Shown here one piece after another: positions 52,950-62,232 of a DNA stretch of 64,000 bases. Source of the stretch: Paenirhodobacter enshiensis (GTDB lineage: Bacteria > Pseudomonadota > Alphaproteobacteria > Rhodobacterales > Rhodobacteraceae); contig NZ_JFZB01000005.1 of NCBI RefSeq assembly GCF_000740785.1, positions 1 through 64,000 on the forward strand. The letters are read 5' to 3'. Under the pieces are notes generated by a model that did no database searches, had not been told where the DNA came from, and saw nothing but the letters and a program-made list of their open reading frames with translations. How positions within the stretch are numbered: position 1 is the first letter of the stretch; the number at the start of each line of letters is the position of its first letter. The position numbers and the translations under genes are program-made.

Positions 52950-55601
52950 TCAGCAGGCCGCCGCGGCCCGCGCCTGCGCAAGAAGCGCCGCGATCTCGGG
53001 CCGGCAGGAGCCGCAGTTGGTGCCCGCGCGCAGCGCCTGTCCGACCGCCTCGACCGTGGTCAGACGCTCGGCCGCGATGGCGGCGAGGATCGTGTTCACC
53101 CCGACGTCGAAACAGGCGCAAACCGTGGCGCCGGGATCGGGCCGGTCGGCACCCGGACGGCCCGCCAGCAGCGCCGGCTGATCCTCGGCGCCGAGCAGCG
53201 CCGCGACATGGCCGCGCGCCACGGCGACAGGTTCTGTCGCGGTGAACAGCGCCGCCGCGACCCGACCATACTCCATCAGCGCGATCCGCGCGAAGCCTCG
53301 GGCCGGGTCGATCATCGACACGACCTGCGCCTCGGGCAGATCGAACAGCGTGCGGGCGAAGGCCTCCCAATCGGCGGCAGTGCCCGCGCCGGGCCGTTGC
53401 AACGCGGCAAGCTCGGTCCGCCAGCCGGCCTTCTCGCGCGATTGCGCCCAGTATTCGGTTGCGGGCTGCACCGGCCGCGTCGAAACGGCGAACCCATACC
53501 AGGCGGCGGCGAAAGGCGCGATGGCCACGGTGGCGCCCTTGCTCTCGGGCTGGCCCGAGACCGGATCGGTCACCCAGGGCACCAGCGCGTCGATCCGGCC
53601 GAGCGAGGCGGTCTCGCCCGTCCAGTGCATCGGCGCGAAGACCGAGCCGGGCTGCGCACGCCCGGTCACCAGAACGCGCAGCAGCGCCTCGCCGCAGCCG
53701 TTCGACAACCGGGCGATTCCCGCCGGCACCAGACCGAGGGCCGCGGCATCGTCCGGGTGAACCTCCAGATAGGGTTCGGCCATGTGCTGGCTGAGCCGGG
53801 GCGATTTCGCGGTGCGGGTCATGGTGTGCCAGTGATCGCGCACCCGCCCGGTGTTCAGCCGGTAGGGGGTTTCCGGCGCAAGGCGCGACACCGGCAGCGC
53901 CGGCACGATGGGCAGCATCCGGCCGCGCCCGTCGGGGGTGTAGAACTGCCCGTCGCCGAAGAACCGCCCACCCGAACGCGTCGCGCTCCGCGGCCAGACG
54001 AAGGGGTCGAGCGCGTCGTATTCCGCATCGCTGACCCCCGAGAGCGCCGAGATGTCGAAATCGCGCCCGAGCGCCCCCGCCACCCCCGACAGCGCGGCAT
54101 ATTCGCGAAAGATCGCCGCCGGCCCGTCGTAGTCGAAATCCTCGGCCCAGCCCATGCGCGCGGCCACGTCGCACAGGATGCGCCAGTCGTGCCGCGCCCC
54201 GCCCGGTGCGTCGAGCACCGGGCGCTGACGCGAGATGCAGCGCTCGGAATTGGTGACGGTGCCGTCCTTCTCGCCCCAGCCGGTGGCGGGCAGCAGAACG
54301 TCGGCCAGCCGCGTCGTGTCGGTATCGGCCAGCACGTCCGAGACCACGGTGAACGGGCAAGCGGCGATGGCGGCGCGCACCCGATCGGCCTCGGGCATCG
54401 AGACGGCGGGGTTGGTGCAGATGATCCACAGCGCCTTGATCCGGCCGTCCTCGACGGCGCGGAACATGTCGACGGCCTTCAGCCCCGGCCCCGGCGCCAT
54501 CGTCGGGCTGGCCCAGAAGCCCTGAACCGCATCGCGATGGGCAGGGTTCTCGATGTCCAGATGACAGGCCAGCATGTTGGCGAGCCCGCCGACCTCGCGC
54601 CCGCCCATGGCGTTGGGCTGGCCGGTGACCGAGAACGGCCCCATCCCCGGTCGGCCGATCCGCCCGCTCGCCAGATGGCAGTTGATGATCGCGTTCACCT
54701 TGTCGGTGCCGCTCGACGACTGGTTGATGCCCTGGCTGTAGACCGTCACCACCCGTTCGGAGCCGATCCAGATGCGGGTGAAATCGGCGATCTGGCGCTC
54801 GCTCAGCCCGGTCAGGGCCGGATCGCTCGCGCGTGCGGCGGCCAGTGCCGCATCGAAGCCCGAGACATGCTCGGCGACGAAATCGCGATCCAGCGCCGCG
54901 CCATCGGCGATCTCGCACAGCAGCGCGTTGAACAGCGCCGCATCGCCGCCCGGCGCGACGGGCAGATGCAGATCGGCGATCTCGGCGGTGGCGGTGCGGC
55001 GCGGGTCGATCACCACCACCTTCAGCGCCGGGCGGTGCTTCTTCTCGGCGGCGATGCGCTGATACAGCACCGGGTGGCACCAGGCGAGGTTGGAGCCGAC
55101 CAGAACGATGGTGTCGGCGGTCTCGAAATCCTCATACAGCCCCGGCACGGTATCGGTGCCGAAGGCGCGGCGGTGCCCGGCGACCGAGGACGCCATGCAC
55201 AGCCGGGAATTGGTGTCGATGTTGCCCGAGCCGATGAAGCCTTTCATCAGCTTGTTGGCGACGTAGTAATCCTCGCTCAGCAGCTGGCCCGAGACGTAGA
55301 AGGCCACGCTGTCGGGGCCGTGCTCGGCGATGGCTTCACGGAACTTGCGCGCCACGAGGTCGATGGCTTCGTCCCAGCCCGCCTCCGCGCCGCCGATGCG
55401 CGGTTCGAGCAGCCGCCCCGAAAGGCCGACCGTCTCGCCGAGCGCGGAGCCCTTCGAGCACAGCTTCCCCTCGTTCGCCGGATGGGCGCGGTCGCCGCGC
55501 ACATCGAGGCCGCCTTGCCCGTCCGGGCGCGCGATCACGCCGCAGCCGACGCCGCAATAGGGGCAGGTGGTGCGGATCTCGGGTCCGGTCAAGCGGGTCA
55601 T
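52950..55601 (-). CDS. nasA: Assimilatory nitrate reductase catalytic subunit
   Basis: Cytoplasmic molybdopterin enzyme of 883 residues reducing nitrate to nitrite. N-terminal 4Fe-4S site in TTCPYCGVGCGV (Cys 13, 16, 20) with the fourth Cys in GKLCSKG; NTNSRLCMASSVAGH and GQPNAMGGREVGGLANML are characteristic. The C-terminal 60 residues form a BFD-like 2Fe-2S domain (VCACFDVG, NCGSCRPEI), as in enzymes taking electrons from NAD(P)H-linked partners. No signal peptide. GGAGG precedes the ATG. Confidence 0.96.
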   Translation of the reverse strand: MTRLTGPEIRTTCPYCGVGCGVIARPDGQGGLDVRGDRAHPANEGKLCSKGSALGETVGLSGRLLEPRIGGAEAGWDEAIDLVARKFREAIAEHGPDSVAFYVSGQLLSEDYYVANKLMKGFIGSGNIDTNSRLCMASSVAGHRRAFGTDTVPGLYEDFETADTIVLVGSNLAWCHPVLYQRIAAEKKHRPALKVVVIDPRRTATAEIADLHLPVAPGGDAALFNALLCEIADGAALDRDFVAEHVSGFDAALAAARASDPALTGLSERQIADFTRIWIGSERVVTVYSQGINQSSSGTDKVNAIINCHLASGRIGRPGMGPFSVTGQPNAMGGREVGGLANMLACHLDIENPAHRDAVQGFWASPTMAPGPGLKAVDMFRAVEDGRIKALWIICTNPAVSMPEADRVRAAIAACPFTVVSDVLADTDTTRLADVLLPATGWGEKDGTVTNSERCISRQRPVLDAPGGARHDWRILCDVAARMGWAEDFDYDGPAAIFREYAALSGVAGALGRDFDISALSGVSDAEYDALDPFVWPRSATRSGGRFFGDGQFYTPDGRGRMLPIVPALPVSRLAPETPYRLNTGRVRDHWHTMTRTAKSPRLSQHMAEPYLEVHPDDAAALGLVPAGIARLSNGCGEALLRVLVTGRAQPGSVFAPMHWTGETASLGRIDALVPWVTDPVSGQPESKGATVAIAPFAAAWYGFAVSTRPVQPATEYWAQSREKAGWRTELAALQRPGAGTAADWEAFARTLFDLPEAQVVSMIDPARGFARIALMEYGRVAAALFTATEPVAVARGHVAALLGAEDQPALLAGRPGADRPDPGATVCACFDVGVNTILAAIAAERLTTVEAVGQALRAGTNCGSCRPEIAALLAQARAAAAC

Positions 55602-55627
55602 CGGGGCCTCCGGTCTTTGGAAGAAAT

Positions 55628-55660
55628 GGGGTCAGAGCCCCCCGCCGGCTCGGGCGGGGG
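55628..55660. repeat. Paired hairpins between nirD and nasA
   Basis: GGGG-TCAGAG-CCCC (55628-55641) adjoins CCCCCGCC-N6-GGCGGGGG (55639-55660). On the minus strand it reads GGGGCTCTGACCCC, close to hairpin 1 of the dispersed element, but the GGGATATTT block is absent. It may tune expression between the two operon genes. Confidence 0.5.
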
Positions 55661-55682
55661 CCACAGGTCAGGCCGGCGCGGT

Positions 55683-56015
55683 TCAGGCGGTTGCGCCGGC
55701 CGTCAGCCGCGCCGCGTCGAGGAGGATGCGCCCCGCCTCGACCCGGGCCGGATAGCTCGGCACAGAGCCCTGATCGGCCCCGAGCGCCTGCCCGGTCTCC
55801 AGGCTGAACACCCAGCCGTGCAGCGGGCAGGTCACCTTGTGGTCATGCACCAGACCGTCGGACAGCGGCCCCGCCTTGTGCGCGCAGCGGTCCGACAGCG
55901 CGAAGACCGCATCGTCGAGGGTGCGGAACACCGCCACGCAGCCATGCGCGGTCTTAACGACGCGCGCGCCCTGGCGCGGGATGTCCTCGAGTGCGCCGAT
56001 GTCGATCCAGCTCAT
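55683..56015 (-). CDS. nirD: Nitrite reductase small subunit (Rieske-type ferredoxin domain)
   Basis: A 110-residue Rieske-fold protein. Unlike many enteric NirD it keeps a full 2Fe-2S site: CAHKAGPL (Cys, His) and CPLHGWVF (Cys, His), as in the NasG ferredoxin of Paracoccus. It likely shuttles electrons between NirB and NasA. Start overlaps the nirB stop (ATGA). Confidence 0.93.
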   Translation of the reverse strand: MSWIDIGALEDIPRQGARVVKTAHGCVAVFRTLDDAVFALSDRCAHKAGPLSDGLVHDHKVTCPLHGWVFSLETGQALGADQGSVPSYPARVEAGRILLDAARLTAGATA

Positions 56016-58450
56016 TCCGCGGCCTCCTTGGTCAGATCTGCAAGCGGGGTGTAAAGCGCCGCACGGGTGGCGACATGATCGGCCCAGGGGTCCTTCTGAT
56101 AGACCGACTGCGAGATGTCGAAGCGCTCGATCAACGCCCGGCGGCTGTCGGGATCGTCGACCACGCGTTCCCGGATCCAGTCGAGGCCGCCGGTCTTGGC
56201 GATCCACTTGTGGGGCCGGTCGAGGTAGTTCGCGCCCTCGCGGTAGAGCTGCAGGAAGGCCACGGTGATGTCGATCACCTCGGCCTCGGTCGCGACCTTG
56301 GCAAGCGGTTCGGTCGCCTTCAGCTCGATCCCCGCGGCCCCGCCGACGCCGATCTCGTAGCCAGAGTCGACGCACACGACGCCCAGATCCTTGCAGGTCG
56401 CCTCGGCGCAGTTGCGCGGGCAGCCCGTCACCGCCAGCTTGAACTTGTGCGGCGTCCACGAGCCCCACAGCCGCTTCTCCAGCCTGATGCCGAGCCCGGT
56501 CGAATCCTGCGTGCCGAAGCGGCACCAGTCGGTTCCGACGCAGGTCTTCACCGTGCGCAGACCCTTGGTATAGGCGTGACCCGACACCATGCCCGCCGCC
56601 CCCAGATCGGCCCAGATCGACGGCAGATCCTCCTTGCGGATGCCCAGAAGGTCGATGCGCTGGCCGCCGGTGACCTTGACCGCCGCGCCGTATTTGTCGG
56701 CGGCATCCGCGATGGCGCGCAGCTCGTCGGCGTTGGTCATGCCGCCGAACATCCGCGGCATCACCGAATAGGTGCCGTCCTTCTGGATGTTGCCGTGGTT
56801 GCGCTCGTTCACGAAGCGGCTTTGCAGATCGTCGCGATATTCGAGCGGCCATTCCACCAGCAGATAGAAGTTCAGCGCCGGCCGGCACGAGGGGCAGCCG
56901 TCGGGCGTCTTCCAGCCCAGCTCCTGCATCACCTCGGGCATCGACTTCAGCGACTTCGAGCGGATCAGCCGGCGCAGTTCCTCATGCGTCAGATCGGTGC
57001 AGCCGCAGACCGGCTTCACCGCCGGCTTGACGAACTCGCCCCCGAGGGTGAGCGCCAGAACCTGCTCGACCAGACCCGAGCACCCGCCGCACGACCCCGA
57101 GGCCTTGGTGCAGATCTTGATCGCGTCGAGCGTATGCGCGCCGCCCTCGATCGCCTTGACGATCATTCCCTTGCTGACGCCGTTGCAACCGCAGATCTCT
57201 GCCTCATCCGGCAAGGCTGCAACGGCCGCCATAGGGTCCGCGGGCGCGCCCCCCTGGAAGCCCGGCCCGAAGATCAGCGTCTCGCGCATCGCCGAGACAT
57301 CGGCGCCGTCCTTCATCAGCCCGTAGAACCAGTTACCGTCGGCGGTGTCGCCATACATCACCGCGCCGATGATCCGGTCGTCCTTGAGCACGAGGCGCTT
57401 GTAGACGCCGCGCGCCGGGTCGCGGAACACGATGTCCTCGCGGCCCTCGCCCTCGGCGAAATCGCCCGCCGAGAACAGATCGCAGCCGGTCACCTTCAGC
57501 TTGGTCGAGACCTCGCGCGGCACGAAGGCGGCGCTTTGCCCGAGCAGCGTCTGCGCCGCGACCTTCGCCTGATCGTAAAGCGGCGCGACCAGACCGAAGA
57601 GCTGGCCCTCGAACTCGACGCATTCGCCGAGCGCGAGCACATCCGGGTCCGAGGTGGTCATCGTCGCATCGACCGCGATGGCGCGGCCGGTGGTCAGCCC
57701 GGCCTCGCGGCCGAGCGCCGCCGCCGGACGGATGCCCACCGCCATCACCAGGATGTCGCAGGCGATCTCGGTGCCGTCTTCCAGACGCAGCGCCGCGACC
57801 TTGCCGTCCTGACCGACGATTTCCTTCGAGTTCGCGCCGCACAGCACCTCGATGCCGCGCTCGCCAAGCGCACGGCGCAGCAGATAGCCCGCCGCCGGAT
57901 CGAGCTGACGCTCCATCAGATGGCCCGGCAGATGCACCACCGTCACTTCCATGCCGCGCAGCCGCAGACCGGCCGCCGCCTCAAGACCCAGCAGACCGCC
58001 GCCGATCACCACCGCGCGCCGCCCGGGGCCCGCCGCCGCGATCATCCGGTTGGTGTCGTCGAGGTCGCGATAGGCGACCACGCCGTCGAGATCGTGGCCC
58101 GGCAGCGGCACGATGAACGGGTTGGAGCCGGTGGCGATCACCAGCTTGTCATAGGGCACTTCATCGCCCGAGGCGCCGAGCACCACCTTGCGGGCGCGGT
58201 CGATGGCGGTGACGCGCTCGCCGAAGCGGCAGTGCACGCCGTGGCGCGCATACCAATCCGCATCGTGGGTGACGATCTCGTCATAGCTCTTCTCGCCCGA
58301 CAGCACCGGCGAGAGCATGATGCGGTTGTAGTTGCCGCGCGGCTCCGCATTGAACAGGGTGACGTCAAACTCACCCGGCGCCGCCTCGAACAGGTGTTCG
58401 AGCATCCGCCCAGAGGCCATGCCGGCCCCGATCACGACCAGTTTCTGCAT
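56012..58450 (-). CDS. nirB: NAD(P)H nitrite reductase large subunit
   Basis: Siroheme enzyme of 812 residues reducing nitrite to ammonium. Order: FAD/NAD(P)H domain (VVIGAGMASGRMLEHL; VVIGGGLLGLEAAAGLRLRG), a BFD-like 2Fe-2S domain near residue 420 (EICGCNGVSKG, SCGGCSGL), then the siroheme/4Fe-4S part with CVGTDWCRFG and VTGCPRNCAEA. AAGGAG precedes the ATG. Coupled to nirD downstream. Confidence 0.96.
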   Translation of the reverse strand: MQKLVVIGAGMASGRMLEHLFEAAPGEFDVTLFNAEPRGNYNRIMLSPVLSGEKSYDEIVTHDADWYARHGVHCRFGERVTAIDRARKVVLGASGDEVPYDKLVIATGSNPFIVPLPGHDLDGVVAYRDLDDTNRMIAAAGPGRRAVVIGGGLLGLEAAAGLRLRGMEVTVVHLPGHLMERQLDPAAGYLLRRALGERGIEVLCGANSKEIVGQDGKVAALRLEDGTEIACDILVMAVGIRPAAALGREAGLTTGRAIAVDATMTTSDPDVLALGECVEFEGQLFGLVAPLYDQAKVAAQTLLGQSAAFVPREVSTKLKVTGCDLFSAGDFAEGEGREDIVFRDPARGVYKRLVLKDDRIIGAVMYGDTADGNWFYGLMKDGADVSAMRETLIFGPGFQGGAPADPMAAVAALPDEAEICGCNGVSKGMIVKAIEGGAHTLDAIKICTKASGSCGGCSGLVEQVLALTLGGEFVKPAVKPVCGCTDLTHEELRRLIRSKSLKSMPEVMQELGWKTPDGCPSCRPALNFYLLVEWPLEYRDDLQSRFVNERNHGNIQKDGTYSVMPRMFGGMTNADELRAIADAADKYGAAVKVTGGQRIDLLGIRKEDLPSIWADLGAAGMVSGHAYTKGLRTVKTCVGTDWCRFGTQDSTGLGIRLEKRLWGSWTPHKFKLAVTGCPRNCAEATCKDLGVVCVDSGYEIGVGGAAGIELKATEPLAKVATEAEVIDITVAFLQLYREGANYLDRPHKWIAKTGGLDWIRERVVDDPDSRRALIERFDISQSVYQKDPWADHVATRAALYTPLADLTKEAAE

Positions 58451-58461
58451 CGCTGACTCCT

Positions 58462-59397
58462 TCAGATGTACCAGGCGACGATGTGGGAAAGTTCGCCATC
58501 GCGATGGATCGGCAGCGCCACCATCAGGTTGTAACCGGCCGCCAGACCCGGACGGGCCGACAGCACCACGGGAAGGCCGGTGCCCAGCACCTGGCCGATC
58601 GGGCCTTGCCAGACCTGCACGCGGGGCGGGTTGTCCTCGTCCCACAGCGGGCCGTCGCGGTCGCAGATGCCGTCGGTCAGCTCGGCCCCGCCGGCGGCGC
58701 CGACGCGCGCGGCGCGGGCGTCCCAGATCTCGAACCGGTGCGCGATGGGCGTGCCCGCGGCCGACAGCAGCGCGACGACGCAGCTGTCATCGCCCGGCAG
58801 CGGCACCGGCAGGCCAAGCCCGGTGCTCAGCCCCGCGGCGCCCGCGCTTTCCGAGCGGATGAAGCTGTAGCCCGACCCGAGGTCGCGCATCAGGATCGGC
58901 GCGCGCGCCGCCCAGACACCGCCCGGCAGGCCCTGGCCCTTCGGAAAATGCGTGTGCTGGCTGACCCATTCGAACTGCCGCGCCGCGCCGTAATAGCCAT
59001 CGGCCAGCATCAGAAGACCGTCCTGACCGCGCCAGACCTCGATCGCCCCGGTCGCGGTCTCGTCGCCCGCGCACAGCACCACCAGCACGGCGAGGAGCTT
59101 CTTGCCGTCGAACACCGGCAGCGCCACCGCGGCGGTCAGACCGGCCTCGCGGGCCGCCTCGGCGCGCAGGAAATAGCTGCCGTCGAAGGACTTGAGCACC
59201 ACCGGGCGCTCCTCGTCCCAGGCCTTGCCCGGCAGACCCTCGCCCCGGGCGAAGCTTTGCCGGATCGAGGCGGCCTCGAACGCGGTCAGATCGGCGTAAT
59301 CGCCGCCGCCATGGACCAGACGGTCGCCCGAGGGCAGCCAGACTTCGGTCGCGGCGATGAACGGGCGGGGGGTGGCGAGGATCGCGGTATCCATCAT
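58462..59397 (-). CDS. GAF-like protein with three internal repeats, embedded in the nitrate operon
   Basis: A 311-residue soluble protein without signal peptide. An E-V/I-W motif recurs at residues 18, 120 and 223, a period of about 102. Units 1 and 2 both hold GLPGxxW (54, 156) and AGL-x-LPV (85, 188); unit 3 is shorter and keeps only the end (AGYNLMVALPI). This is GAF-like, suggesting a ligand or redox sensor, but no catalytic domain is attached. Its ATG overlaps the nrtCD stop and nirB begins 11 bases after its own stop, so it is co-transcribed. I know no assigned function. Confidence 0.75.
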   Translation of the reverse strand: MMDTAILATPRPFIAATEVWLPSGDRLVHGGGDYADLTAFEAASIRQSFARGEGLPGKAWDEERPVVLKSFDGSYFLRAEAAREAGLTAAVALPVFDGKKLLAVLVVLCAGDETATGAIEVWRGQDGLLMLADGYYGAARQFEWVSQHTHFPKGQGLPGGVWAARAPILMRDLGSGYSFIRSESAGAAGLSTGLGLPVPLPGDDSCVVALLSAAGTPIAHRFEIWDARAARVGAAGGAELTDGICDRDGPLWDEDNPPRVQVWQGPIGQVLGTGLPVVLSARPGLAAGYNLMVALPIHRDGELSHIVAWYI

Positions 59398-61076
59398 GCA
59401 GCCTCGATCTTGGCGGTTTTCGGTTTCGGGGCCGGGGTATGGCCCTTCTCGTATTCGGCGAGGAAGCTCAGCACCTGCTCGCGGTAGCGGTAGTAATCCG
59501 GGTGTTCGAGCAGCGCCTTGCGGGTGCGCGGACGGGGCAGATCGACCTCCATCACCCGGCCGATGGTGGCGCGCGGGCCGTTGGTCATCATCACCACCCG
59601 GTCGGCGAGCAAGATCGCCTCGTCGACGTCATGGGTGACGCAGACCGCGGTGACGCGGGTGCGCGACCACACTTCCATCAGCACATCCTGCAGCTCCCAG
59701 CGGGTCAGGCTGTCGAGCATCCCGAACGGCTCGTCGAGCAGCAGCAGCTTCGGCGAGAGCGCGAAGGCGCGGGCGATGCCGACGCGCTGACGCATCCCGT
59801 TCGACATCTCGGAGGCGGGCTTGTCCATCGCGTCGCCCAGCCCCACCCGTTCGAGGTAGTAATCGACCACATCCTGACGCTCGGCCCGGCTGGCCTTCGG
59901 GTAAACCTTGTCGACGCCCACCGCGACGTTCTCGCGCGCGCTGAGCCAGGGAAACAGCGAGGGCGACTGAAACACCACCGCGCGCTCGGGATCGGCGCCC
60001 TTCACCTCGTAACCGTCGAGCTTGATGCCGCCTTTCGAGACATCGTTCAGCCCGGCGGTCATCGTCAGCACCGTCGACTTGCCGCAGCCCGAATGCCCGA
60101 TCAGCGAGACGAACTCGCCCTTCTTCAGGCTCAGGTTGAAATCCTCGACCACGGTCAGCGGACCCTTGGGCGTGGGGTAGATCTTGTGCAGATGCGCATA
60201 TTCGAGATAGCGGTCCTCGAGCGCCGAACGCGCCGCCTCGGACAGCGCCTTGGGCAGGGCGTGAAGCGGCAGCACGTCGGGCAGGACGCGCGTCCCCTCG
60301 GCATGGGCCTGCTGGCCGGCATCCATCAGATAGCGCGTCACCGCACCGCGCAGCTCCTTGAACGCCGGATCGTGGTTCATCGCACCGCGCTCGCGCGGGC
60401 GGGGCAGATCGACGCGGAACGCCGCGCCGAGCGTGCCATCGGGATTGAGCGGGATGATCCGGTCGGCGAGGATGATCGCCTCGTCGACATCGTTGGTGAT
60501 GAGAACGCAGGTCTTGCGGTCGGCCTGCCACAGCGCCTCGATCTCGTCGGCGAGGTTCGCCCGCGTCAGCGCGTCGAGCGCGCTCAGCGGCTCGTCGAGG
60601 AGCAGCACCTCGGGGTTCATCGCCAGGGCCCGCGCCACGTTGACGCGCTGACGCATACCGCCCGACAGCTCCGCCGGACGGCGGGTCTTGGCGTGCGAAA
60701 GGCCCACCATCGCGACATAGCGGTCGACCTTCGCGCGACGCTCGGCCGCCGGCAGATCCGGGAACACCGTGTCGACGGCGAGGGCGACATTGCCGTCGAC
60801 GCTCAGCCAGGGCATCAGCGAGTAGTTCTGGAAGATCACGCCGCGCTCCGGCCCCGGGCCGGCGATCGGCTTGCCCTTGAACAGAACCTCGCCCGAGCTC
60901 GGCCGCTCAAGCCCCGCCATCAGGTTGATCAGCGTGGTCTTGCCGGTGCCCGAGAAGCCGAGCAGCACGACGAACTCGCCTTCGGTGACGCTCAGGTCGA
61001 TGCCGCGCAGCACGTCCGTCTTGCCGGGGCCTTCGCCGAAGCTCTTGGTGACGTTACGGAATTCGAGAATGGCCAT
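59394..61076 (-). CDS. Nitrate ABC transporter, two fused ATPase domains (NrtCD type)
   Basis: A 560-residue polypeptide with two nucleotide-binding domains. Domain 1: Walker A GFSGTGKTT (about 40-48), signature LSGGMRQRVNVARAL, Walker B VLLLDEPLSALD, but Asn in place of the switch His (ITNDVDEA). Domain 2: GHSGCGKST, atypical signature MSNGMRQRVGIARAF, LLLLDEPFGMLD and an intact His (VTHDVDEA). The complementary changes suggest one degenerate and one working ATP site. It drives nitrate import with NrtA and NrtB. Starts six bases after the end of the full nrtB frame. Confidence 0.9.
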   Translation of the reverse strand: MAILEFRNVTKSFGEGPGKTDVLRGIDLSVTEGEFVVLLGFSGTGKTTLINLMAGLERPSSGEVLFKGKPIAGPGPERGVIFQNYSLMPWLSVDGNVALAVDTVFPDLPAAERRAKVDRYVAMVGLSHAKTRRPAELSGGMRQRVNVARALAMNPEVLLLDEPLSALDALTRANLADEIEALWQADRKTCVLITNDVDEAIILADRIIPLNPDGTLGAAFRVDLPRPRERGAMNHDPAFKELRGAVTRYLMDAGQQAHAEGTRVLPDVLPLHALPKALSEAARSALEDRYLEYAHLHKIYPTPKGPLTVVEDFNLSLKKGEFVSLIGHSGCGKSTVLTMTAGLNDVSKGGIKLDGYEVKGADPERAVVFQSPSLFPWLSARENVAVGVDKVYPKASRAERQDVVDYYLERVGLGDAMDKPASEMSNGMRQRVGIARAFALSPKLLLLDEPFGMLDSLTRWELQDVLMEVWSRTRVTAVCVTHDVDEAILLADRVVMMTNGPRATIGRVMEVDLPRPRTRKALLEHPDYYRYREQVLSFLAEYEKGHTPAPKPKTAKIEAA

Positions 61077-61081
61077 GGCGC

Positions 61082-62167
61082 TCACCGATTGTTCGAGAAG
61101 GTGAACATCGCCTGGATCGCATACATCACCCGGTCGAGCGCGAAGCCGATGATGCCGATGGTGAACACCGCGACCATGATCTTGGCGAGCGACTGCGAGG
61201 AGCCGTTCTAGAACTCGTCCCAGACGAACTTGCCGAGGCCGGGGTTCTGCGCCAGCATCTCGGCGGCGATCAGCACCATCCAGCCCACGCCGAGGCTGAG
61301 ACGCAGCCCGGTGAAGATCAGCGGCAGAGCCGAGGGCAGCACCAGCTTGGTGATCTTGGTCCAGGTGCCCATCTTCAGCACCTTCGACACGTTCACCAGA
61401 TCCTTGTCGATCGAGGCGACGCCGAGCGCGGTGTTGATGATCGTCGGCCAGATCGAGCACAGCGTGACCGTGATCGCCGAGATCAGGAAGCTCTTGGAGA
61501 ACCAGCCATCCGTCGTGGTGTAAAGCGCCGAGACCACCATCGTCACGATCGGCAGCCAGGCGAGCGGCGAGACCGGCTTGAAGATCTGGATCAGCGGGTT
61601 CATCGCGGCATTCGCGGTCTTCGACAGGCCGGCGAAGATGCCGAGCGGAATGGCGATGGCCGAGCCGAGCAGGAAGCCGAAGAACACCGTCTTGATCGAG
61701 GTCAGGATCTGGTCGGGATAGGTAGGCTTGCCGAGGTAGTCGCGCCATTTCACCTGATCGGCATGGCCTTCGGAGACCAGCTTGGCGTTGCGCTCTTTCT
61801 GGCGGTCATAGAAGGCATCGGCGCGGGCCTGCTCCTGCACGTGATCCTGATAGAGCACCTCGGCCTGCGCCCAGACCGCGGCCGGCCCGGGGATCGCGCC
61901 AAGCGAGGTCTGCACCTTCGGCGCGAGCGCGGCCCAGACCGCAAGGAACACCATGATCGCGGTCAGCGGCACGCCGAGAAGCTGCCAGATCTCCTTCGCC
62001 TGAGCGCGCGGGTTGTCGCCGGCGATGGCGCGCAGGATCGGGGTCAGCCAGCTCAGCCCGAGAACACGGAGCCAGGCGTCGGCGCGGGTGATGCGGGAGA
62101 ACAGCTTCTCGCGCCGGGCCTCGCGGGCCGCGTCGACGCTCAGGGCTTCTGGACCGGTGGCGGTCAT
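61082..62167 (-). pseudogene. nrtB: Nitrate ABC transporter permease nrtB, interrupted by an in-frame amber codon
   Basis: BPD-type permease of the NrtB/SsuC group. The frame from ATG 62167 stops at TAG (61210-61208) after 319 residues ending LGKFVWDEF. Beyond the TAG the same frame goes on for 41 codons (NGSSQSLAKIMVAVFTIGII, then LDRVMYAIQAMFTFSNNR) to a TGA at 61082, six bases before nrtCD. Homologues I recall read DEFQNGSS, so CAG to TAG is the simplest change. The truncated form loses the last membrane helix. Annotated here over the full frame; a truncated product or a sequencing error are alternatives. Confidence 0.85.
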
Positions 62168-62232
62168 GGCGGATCGTCCTTGTGATACGGGAATGGGGAG
62201 GGGGGGGCGGCCACGGGGCCGCCCGGGCCGTG

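Noticed and set aside
52845-56054. A 1069-codon open frame on the plus strand opposite nasA and nirD.
   Set aside because: Rich in Arg, Gly, His and Ala with no motif; it is the GC-bias shadow of nasA, whose motifs and ribosome site are clear.
55991-58456. An 821-codon plus-strand frame opposite nirB.
   Set aside because: Same reason; NirB motifs run along the entire minus strand.
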